A DNA stretch of 37,443 bases from an uncultured Collinsella sp. (GTDB lineage Bacteria > Actinomycetota > Coriobacteriia > Coriobacteriales > Coriobacteriaceae), in contig URBS01000006.1 in assembly GCA_900546085.1 (NCBI GenBank), forward strand, positions 1-37,443, given 5' to 3'. Both the position numbers and the translations under genes were made by a program. How positions within the stretch are numbered: the first letter of the stretch is position 1; every line of letters starts with the position of its first letter. Of the stretch, positions 32,658-37,443 are shown piece by piece. The notes beneath the pieces are model-generated. The model was not told the origin of the DNA. It saw only the letters and a program-made list of their open reading frames with translations, and ran no database searches.

Positions 32658-32717
32658 GTCCTTTCGCCAGCACCATGGATTGAAAGAGCTCCCAGCAATG
32701 GGAGCTTTTTTGTTATG
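32658..32717 (+). repeat. Direct repeat copy 2
   Basis: Matches copy 1 at 58 of 60 positions (A for C in CGCC[A]GCACCA, and G for T in CCAT[G]GATT). It contains a tRNA-like 3' tail with CCA and the same hairpin terminator (about 32687-32711), but no tRNA body in front of it. Confidence 0.9.
32687..32711 (+). terminator. Terminator in direct repeat copy 2
   Basis: The same AGCTCCC-agcaat-GGGAGCT hairpin with a T tract as at tRNA-Leu. With no tRNA body upstream it is probably redundant, but it insulates the SPFH gene from upstream transcription. Confidence 0.8.
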
Positions 32718-32774
32718 CACGATCTCCTTGGACGGGTATCCTAATGCCAACGTGTGCCTATCAGAGGAGAGACC

Positions 32775-33713
32775 ATGCTGTTTTCCGGTATCATCGCCGC
32801 CCTTACCAGCCTTTTGATTCCCATCATCATCCTGTTGTTGCTGCTCCCCAACGCCTGCTACGTCGTTGAGCAGCAGCACGCTGTGATCATCGAGCGCTTG
32901 GGTAAGTTCAATCGTATCGTCAACGCGGGCTTCCACGTGAAGGTGCCCGTGATTGACCGCAAGGCCGCCACGGTGAGTCTGCGCACCATGAAAAATGGTT
33001 TTGGCATCGACGTTAAGACCCAGGACAACGTGACCATTGGCCTTGAGGTCTCCGCTCAGTACCACGTGAGCTATGACATGGGCGCCGGCCCGGCAGATTC
33101 GGGCATCTACAAGAGCTACTATATGCTGCAGGAGCCCGTCGACCAGATGCGCGACTTCATCACCGACGCCCTGCGCTCCTCCATCCCTGTCTACACACTC
33201 GATGAGGTCTTTGCCAAGAAGGATGACATCGCCAAGGATGTCAACGCTACCGTTTCCGAGCAGATGGCCGCCTACGGCTTCACCCTCGTGTCGACGCTCA
33301 TCACCAAAATCGCACTGCCGACCGAGGTTGAGAACTCCATGAACGACATCAACGCCGCCCAGCGCAAGCGCGCTGCGGCACAGGAGCTCGCCGAGGCAGA
33401 CCGCATCAAGCGCGTCACCGAGGCGACCGCCGAGGCTGAGGCGATGGAAAAGGCAGGCGAAGGCATCGCCAACCAGCGCAAAGCTATCGCGTTGGGCATC
33501 AAGGATTCGCTCGAGATTATCCAGGAGACAGGCGTTGGCAACGATGAGGCCAACCAGCTGTTCATGTTTACGCAGTGGACCGAGATGATGACGGAGTTCG
33601 CACGTACGGGCAAAAACTCGACGGTCGTGTTGCCGAGCGACTTCTCGCAGTCGGCCTCTATGTTCGAGCAGATGCTGGCTGCCGGCAAAGTTCAAAACGA
33701 TTCGAAGGAGTAG
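32775..33713 (+). CDS. SPFH/band 7 membrane protein
   Basis: A 312-residue stomatin/flotillin-like protein. An N-terminal membrane anchor (about 5-27) is followed by the SPFH domain (about 28-200: CYVVEQQHAVIIERLGKFNRIVNAG is the hallmark region), then an Ala- and Glu-rich coiled coil (about 190-240), and a C-terminal tail. Such proteins form large membrane rings and organise membrane microdomains or proteases; a partner is not evident here, since the usual NfeD partner gene is absent. The ATG has AGAGGAGAG upstream. It is followed after 6 bp by rlmH and probably cotranscribed with it. Confidence 0.9.
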   Translation: MLFSGIIAALTSLLIPIIILLLLLPNACYVVEQQHAVIIERLGKFNRIVNAGFHVKVPVIDRKAATVSLRTMKNGFGIDVKTQDNVTIGLEVSAQYHVSYDMGAGPADSGIYKSYYMLQEPVDQMRDFITDALRSSIPVYTLDEVFAKKDDIAKDVNATVSEQMAAYGFTLVSTLITKIALPTEVENSMNDINAAQRKRAAAQELAEADRIKRVTEATAEAEAMEKAGEGIANQRKAIALGIKDSLEIIQETGVGNDEANQLFMFTQWTEMMTEFARTGKNSTVVLPSDFSQSASMFEQMLAAGKVQNDSKE

Positions 33714-33719
33714 GCGCGC

Positions 33720-34190
33720 GTGAAATACACCGTCGTTTGTGTTGGTAAGCTCAAGGAGCGCTTTTGGAAGGACGCGTGCGCTGAGTACACCAAGCGTCTG
33801 GGTGCCTATGCCAAGGTGGATATCCGCGAGGTGGCCGATATCGACCCGGCTAAGGCGGGCGGTGTGGATGCTGCGCGTGACAAGGAGGGGGCGGCGATTC
33901 TTGCTGCCTTGCCGTCTCGAGCGCATGTGATCTTGCTGGCCATTGAGGGCAAGGAGCGTTCGAGTGAGGAGCTCTCGGCGAGGCTCGACGATCTTATGCT
34001 GCGAGGTAGTAGCGACATTGCCTTTGTAATCGGCGGTTCGGACGGCGTGAGTGATGAGGTGCGCGCCCGCGCCGACGAGATGCTCAGCTTTGGGCGCATT
34101 ACCTTGCCGCACAACCTGGCGCGCGTGGTGCTGCTGGAGCAGATCTACCGCGCCTACAAGATTAGCCGTGGCGAGCCGTATCACAAGTAG
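33720..34190 (+). CDS. rlmH: 23S rRNA (pseudouridine1915-N3)-methyltransferase
   Basis: A 156-residue SPOUT-fold methyltransferase that modifies pseudouridine 1915 in helix 69 of 23S rRNA. Hallmarks: VCVGKLKE near the start, FVIGGSDGVSDEV (about 101-113), and the C-terminal EQIYRAYKISRGEPYHK, nearly invariant in the family. The length equals the usual 155-160 residues. The start is GTG 33720 with AAGGAG about 9 nt upstream. It follows the SPFH gene by 6 bp. Confidence 0.97.
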   Translation: MKYTVVCVGKLKERFWKDACAEYTKRLGAYAKVDIREVADIDPAKAGGVDAARDKEGAAILAALPSRAHVILLAIEGKERSSEELSARLDDLMLRGSSDIAFVIGGSDGVSDEVRARADEMLSFGRITLPHNLARVVLLEQIYRAYKISRGEPYHK

Positions 34191-34264
34191 GTCGGCAATA
34201 CGAAACAATAGCGTGGGACAATGACTTTCGTTTTTGAGGAACGCATCTGAGAGGACTGTGTGAT

Positions 34265-35035
34265 ATGAAGATCGGATTTGTCGGTTTTGGCAATATGGCG
34301 AGTGCTATGGCCGATGGCTGGATTGCCGCCGGCGTGGCCGCGGGCGACATGTGCGCCTGCGCAGGCCGCTACGATGCTTTGGTCGAGCGTTGCGAGGTGC
34401 GCGGCATGGTCGCCTGCCACGATGCCGCCGAGGTTGTCGCCGCATCCGATATCGTGGTCGCTGCGGTCAAACCGTACATGATCGAGAAGGTATTCGCCCC
34501 GCTCAAGGATGCTCTTGCCAAAAAGGTCGTTCTGTCGGTTGCCTGGACCTGGGACAGTGCCAAGTGGGAGCAGGTCCTGCCGGGCGTCGCGCATATCTCG
34601 ACGGTGCCCAACACGCCGGTTTCGGTGGGCGAGGGCGTCATCGCCTGCGAGAAGGCTTCGACGCTTAACGACGAGCAGCGTGCTATGGTGCTCGACCTGC
34701 TCGGTAAGCTTGGCGCTGTCGTCGAGCTCGACACAAGCCTGCTGTTTGTGGGCGGCACGGTGGGTGGTTGCGCTCCGGCGTTTGTCGCCATGGCAATCGA
34801 GGCCCTGGGCGATGCGGCGGTCAAGCACGGTATCCCGCGTGCGGATGCTTATCGCATTGTGAGCCAGATGGTGCTGGGTACGGCAAAGCTGCAGCTTGCA
34901 ACTGGCCAGCATCCTGCGGCGATGAAGGATGCCGTATGCTCGCCCGGCGGTGCCACCATCAAGGGCGTCGTTGCACTCGAGGACGCCGGCATGCGCAGCG
35001 CCCTGGTCAAGGCAATCGACGCAACCCTCCAGTAA
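34265..35035 (+). CDS. proC: Pyrroline-5-carboxylate reductase
   Basis: A 256-residue NAD(P)H-dependent enzyme that makes proline from pyrroline-5-carboxylate. The N-terminal Rossmann motif GFVGFGNMASAM (4-15) is followed by AAVKPYMIEKV and the family signature DAVCSPGGATIKGVVALE near 220-237. The C-terminal helices form the dimer core. ATG 34265 has GAGAGGA 7-9 nt upstream. No other proline gene is nearby, so it seems monocistronic. A weak hairpin ACGAAA/TTTCGT with TTTTT at 34200-34240 might separate it from rlmH. Confidence 0.95.
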   Translation: MKIGFVGFGNMASAMADGWIAAGVAAGDMCACAGRYDALVERCEVRGMVACHDAAEVVAASDIVVAAVKPYMIEKVFAPLKDALAKKVVLSVAWTWDSAKWEQVLPGVAHISTVPNTPVSVGEGVIACEKASTLNDEQRAMVLDLLGKLGAVVELDTSLLFVGGTVGGCAPAFVAMAIEALGDAAVKHGIPRADAYRIVSQMVLGTAKLQLATGQHPAAMKDAVCSPGGATIKGVVALEDAGMRSALVKAIDATLQ

Positions 35036-35192
35036 AACCGACCAAAAAAGGGACAGTTTATTTTGGCAGGTTTTTCCTGCGGTTTTGTCCTTTTAGCGAA
35101 AAGTGCCCCGCAACTGGCTCAATTCCAGTTGCGGGGCACTTGCGTTTGCCCAGATAAAACCGACCAAAATAAACCTGTCCCTTTTTGGCAGG
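35034..35192. repeat. Compound palindrome (about 155 bp) after proC
   Basis: The outer arms CCAAAAAAGGGACAGTTTA (from 35042) and TAAACCTGTCCCTTTTTGG (to 35188) are inverted copies, each itself bracketed by TAAAACCGACCAAAA and TTTTGGCAGGTT. The core is a near-perfect 17-bp hairpin, AAGTGCCCCGCAACTGG and CCAGTTGCGGGGCACTT (35101-35141). This nested design resembles REPIN-like elements (paired REP sequences) spread by a RAYT transposase; no such gene lies in the window. Confidence 0.8.
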
Positions 35193-35366
35193 TTAGTCCC
35201 AGAAGCTGTCTTCTTCGTCCTCGGACTTGGGGCCGCGGTCGACATACATCTTATGGGTGCGCTTCTCCATTACAAAGGCAATAATCGCAAACAGCAGGAT
35301 GCCGCCGGCGAAAAGGATGGCAAAACCGGTGCGGGTGCCAAACAAAAAGGAAAAAACTGCGTCCAT
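35193..35366 (-). CDS. Small single-span membrane protein, unknown function
   Basis: A 57-residue protein reading MDAVFSFLFGTRTGFAILFA, then a membrane helix (about 12-33), then a basic segment MEKRTHKMYVDRGPK and an acidic tail SEDEEDSFWD. It is too short for usual ORF cut-offs, but an AAGAAGG ribosome-binding site about 6 nt upstream, a divergent promoter and good codon use support it. The N-in or N-out orientation is uncertain; the positive flank after the helix suggests the C-terminus is cytoplasmic. I recall similar short proteins in Coriobacteriia but cannot name a family. Its stop codon abuts the palindrome. Confidence 0.75.
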   Translation of the reverse strand: MDAVFSFLFGTRTGFAILFAGGILLFAIIAFVMEKRTHKMYVDRGPKSEDEEDSFWD

Positions 35367-35390
35367 TGGGTGCCTTCTTGCGTAGTTGAG

Positions 35391-35421
35391 TTGGGTCGTA
35401 AACGCTCATAAGTATATACTT
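35391..35421. promoter_or_regulatory. Divergent promoter with a palindromic shared -10
   Basis: AAGTATATACTT (35410-35421) is a perfect 12-bp palindrome giving TATACT on both strands: plus strand 35415-35420, with TTGGGT at 35391-35396 (18-bp spacer) for serS, and minus strand 35411-35416, with a TTGTAC-like -35 near 35432-35437, for the small membrane protein. Both promoters would be mutually exclusive at one time. Confidence 0.55.
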
Positions 35422-35477
35422 GCCCATACATGTACAAGGTTGCAACCTAAATGGAATGTATATCGCCGGAGGATCTA

Positions 35478-36761
35478 ATGCTTGATATCAAGTTTGTTCG
35501 CGAGAACCCCGATGCCATCGATGTCGCCATGGCTAACCGCCAGACGTCTTGGGATCGCGAGAAGTTCTTTGAGCTCGACGACGAGCGTCGTGCCGTCATC
35601 ACCGAGGTTGAGGAACTTCAAGCCACGCGCAATGCCGAGTCCAAGAAGATCGGCGCCCTGATGAAGGAGGGCAAGAAGGACGAGGCCGAGGCCGCCAAGG
35701 AGGCCGTGCGCGCCGTCAACGAGAAGATTGACGGTCTGGCCGAGCGCCGCACCGCCCTCGAGCAGGAGCAGTACGACTTCATGGCTCACCTGCCCAACAT
35801 TCCCTGCGAGGCCACGCCGTACGGCAAGGACGAGGACGAGAACATCGAGCGCCGTCGTTGGGGCACCCCGCGCGAGTTCGACTTCGACTTTAAGCCGCAC
35901 TGGGATCTGGGCACCGACCTCGACATCCTTGACTTCGAGCGCGGCAACAAGCTCTCCGGCAGCCGCTTCACCGTTCTCGGTGGCGCCGGCGCCCGTCTTG
36001 AGCGCGCCCTCATCAACTTCTTCCTCGATACGCACACCAGCCGTGGTTTTAAGGAGTGGTGGCCGCCCATCGTCGTCAAGCGTCAGACCATGTTCGGCAC
36101 GGGCCAGCTGCCCAAGTTCGAGGACGACGCCTATCACGTCTCGGGCGACAACTTCCTGATCCCCACCGCCGAGGTCGTGCTCACCAACCTGCACGCCGGT
36201 GAGGTCCTCGACGCCGACACCCTGCCGCGCCGCTACACCGCCTTCACCCCCTGCTTCCGCGAGGAGGCCGGTTCCGCCGGTCGCGATACCCGTGGCATCA
36301 TCCGTCAGCACGAGTTCGACAAGGTCGAGATGGTCAAGTTCGCTAAGCCGGAGGAGTCCGACGAGGAGCTCGAGAGCATGACCGCCGAGGCCGAGTACCT
36401 GCTGCAGCAGCTGGGCCTTCCGTATCGCGTGATTAGCCTGTGCACCGGCGACTTGGGCTTCTCTGCCCGTCAGACCTACGACATCGAGGTCTGGCTGCCG
36501 AGCTACAACGCCTACAAGGAGATCAGCTCCTGCTCCAACTGCGGTGACTTCCAGGCTCGCCGCGCCAACATCAAGTATCGCGACCCCGAGAACTTCAAGG
36601 GTTCGCGCTATCTGCACACCCTCAACGGTTCCGGCCTGCCGGCTGGCCGTACCATGGCTGCCATTCTGGAGAACTACCAGAACGCCGACGGCACCATCAC
36701 GATCCCCGAGGTCCTGCGTCCCTACATGGGCGGCCTCGAGAAGATCGAGCCGGTCGCGTAA
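35478..36761 (+). CDS. serS: Serine-tRNA ligase
   Basis: A 427-residue class II synthetase that charges tRNA-Ser (and tRNA-Sec where present). The N-terminal antiparallel coiled-coil arm (about 28-104), which grips the long variable arm of tRNA-Ser, is rich in Lys and Glu. Motif 2 is in CFREEAGSAGRDTRG and motif 3 in GSGLPAGRTMAAILENYQ. ATG 35478 follows GGAGG at 5 nt; an upstream in-frame ATG 35451 lacks one. There is no T-box in the short leader of about 50 nt. Confidence 0.97.
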   Translation: MLDIKFVRENPDAIDVAMANRQTSWDREKFFELDDERRAVITEVEELQATRNAESKKIGALMKEGKKDEAEAAKEAVRAVNEKIDGLAERRTALEQEQYDFMAHLPNIPCEATPYGKDEDENIERRRWGTPREFDFDFKPHWDLGTDLDILDFERGNKLSGSRFTVLGGAGARLERALINFFLDTHTSRGFKEWWPPIVVKRQTMFGTGQLPKFEDDAYHVSGDNFLIPTAEVVLTNLHAGEVLDADTLPRRYTAFTPCFREEAGSAGRDTRGIIRQHEFDKVEMVKFAKPEESDEELESMTAEAEYLLQQLGLPYRVISLCTGDLGFSARQTYDIEVWLPSYNAYKEISSCSNCGDFQARRANIKYRDPENFKGSRYLHTLNGSGLPAGRTMAAILENYQNADGTITIPEVLRPYMGGLEKIEPVA

Positions 36762-36784
36762 CTTGGCTGCATAGGCGATATGCA

Positions 36785-36813
36785 AGGGCGCTCCTTCGGG
36801 GGCGCCCTATTTC
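36785..36813 (+). terminator. Terminator after serS
   Basis: AGGGCGCTCC-ttcg-GGGGCGCCCT, a UUCG tetraloop hairpin with one wobble pair, followed by ATTTC. Confidence 0.85.
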
Positions 36814-36861
36814 GTGCGCAGGTCCATACCATGCCGTGCGGACAGCTCAATAGAAAACACA

Positions 36862-36901
36862 CGAACAACTGTTCTGTATACAGCAATCTACCTGCTATGC
36901 T
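36862..36901 (+). promoter_or_regulatory. SOS-box-like repeat and candidate promoter of the unknown gene
   Basis: CGAACAACTGTTCT (36862-36875) has the GAAC-N4-GTTC core of Gram-positive and actinobacterial LexA boxes (12 of 14 against CGAACRNRYGTTCG). CTGTATACAG, a perfect palindrome, overlaps it at 36874-36883. TATGCT at 36896-36901 could be the -10, placing the box at the -35. Confidence 0.4.
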
Positions 36902-36934
36902 TTTGCTAAATAAGAGCGAGAGAAAGGGGACGCG

Positions 36935-37312
36935 ATGGAGCTGTTTGATGATCGGGTGGTTTTGTTTGAGAGCGACGAGGGCGGGGAGTACCTGCTTGTG
37001 ACGTGTGAGCCGTCTGGCATGGGTGGCCTGGTGGTTCGACAGACGAGCGGGGGTCCGTTGACCCAATGGTGCTTTGAGGAGTCGCCTCATGTGGTTGAGA
37101 CGTTTGTGGCGCACGAGGGGCTTGTGGCCCTGGAGCATTTCTATGGGGTCCGGACATCTAACCAGGTTGCTCGCATGTTGAGTATCTCGTTTGCCGATTA
37201 TGATTGTGCCCAGCGGGTGAGATCGCTCCTGAGGGAACTTGATGCTAAGTTTGACGTGATCGAAAAGCCAATCGATCGTACGGGGAACGACGGTATATGC
37301 GGAGCAGCATGA
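36935..37312 (+). CDS. Hypothetical protein, 125 residues
   Basis: A small acidic soluble protein, MELFDDRVVLFESDEGG..., with no signal peptide, no membrane segment and no domain I recognise. Strand-rich at the N-terminal half and helical at CAQRVRSLLRELDAKFDVI. One possible reading is a small alpha/beta binding domain. ATG 36935 has AGAAAGGGG about 7 nt upstream. GC content is lower than for its neighbours. It stands alone between the serS terminator and a tRNA gene, and its promoter may carry an SOS-box-like site. Confidence 0.65.
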   Translation: MELFDDRVVLFESDEGGEYLLVTCEPSGMGGLVVRQTSGGPLTQWCFEESPHVVETFVAHEGLVALEHFYGVRTSNQVARMLSISFADYDCAQRVRSLLRELDAKFDVIEKPIDRTGNDGICGAA

Positions 37313-37348
37313 CAAGACTGCGTTCCACAAAAAAGTTTGAAATTGTGC

Positions 37349-37378
37349 TTGACTCCAATAAGCTAAAGTGGTTTTATA
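37349..37378 (+). promoter_or_regulatory. Candidate promoter of tRNA-Arg
   Basis: TTGACT (37349-37354) and TTTATA (37373-37378), 18-bp spacer, just upstream of the tRNA. The 5' leader would be only a few bases. Confidence 0.4.
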
Positions 37379-37389
37379 TGTCTTGCGCT

Positions 37390-37443
37390 GCGGCGTTACC
37401 TCAGCTGGATAGAGGGTCTGACTACGAATCAGAACGTCATAGG
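37390..37443 (+). tRNA. tRNA-Arg (ACG), 3' part beyond the window
   Basis: The 5' part of a tRNA: acceptor GCGGCGT, D arm CCTCAGCTGGATAGAGG, anticodon stem/loop TCTGA-CTACGAA-TCAGA (anticodon ACG), and the start of the variable loop. The T arm and acceptor 3' strand lie outside the window. Confidence 0.9.

Overview
The window is about 37 kb of GC-rich bacterial chromosome with dense, mostly co-directional housekeeping genes. Codon use is strongly GC3-biased. The gene content fits a Gram-positive, high-GC gut actinobacterium of class Coriobacteriia, most likely Collinsella or a close relative; this is inference from overall resemblance, not from a marker gene. Support includes a T-box in front of pheST, a compact Tad/Flp pilus locus without an outer-membrane secretin, lysine-rich N-termini, and an apparent CbiMN fusion.

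Layout. 1-5.9 kb: a minus-strand M32 carboxypeptidase, then a T-box leader (UUC specifier) driving pheS and pheT, which are separated by an imperfect palindrome of about 92 bp. 5.9-8.8 kb: an ECF-type metal transporter, cbiMN-cbiQ-cbiO, preceded by an exact GTGTTAC-N14-GTAACAC site, the form reported for Geobacter-type NikR. This points to nickel rather than cobalamin metabolism. 8.8-11.4 kb: a zinc-dependent phospholipase C-like protein, a gene remnant, and pyruvate kinase on the minus strand. 11.4-16 kb: a SERCA-like P-type ATPase behind a leader whose hairpin buries the ribosome-binding site, then rsgA. 16-25.8 kb: an uninterrupted, translationally coupled Tad/Flp type IVb pilus operon (cpaB, tadZ, tadA, tadB, tadC, flp, a membrane-anchored protein, three TadE/pilin-like proteins, a TadG-like protein, DUF192). 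Every pilin-like protein carries the same A|Q-x-T-x-E processing motif, but no prepilin peptidase is present. 25.8-26.4 kb: a small toxin-antitoxin pair with an inverted repeat over its promoter. 26.5-32.4 kb: tRNA-Phe, a GH5-like protein whose acid/base Glu is replaced, rsmI, metG, rsmA and tatD. 32.4-37.4 kb: tRNA-Leu(CAG) with a 60-bp direct-repeat duplication of its 3' end and terminator, an SPFH protein, rlmH, proC, a compound palindrome, a short minus-strand membrane protein divergent from serS, serS, an unknown small gene with an SOS-box-like element, and the start of tRNA-Arg(ACG).

The points most worth a second look are the Tad locus with its apparent frame break at tadE, the GH5 protein lacking its catalytic acid, the NikR-type operator, the RBS-sequestering leader of the ATPase, the tRNA-Leu direct repeat, and the three distinct intergenic palindromes. 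Most other genes are standard housekeeping functions.
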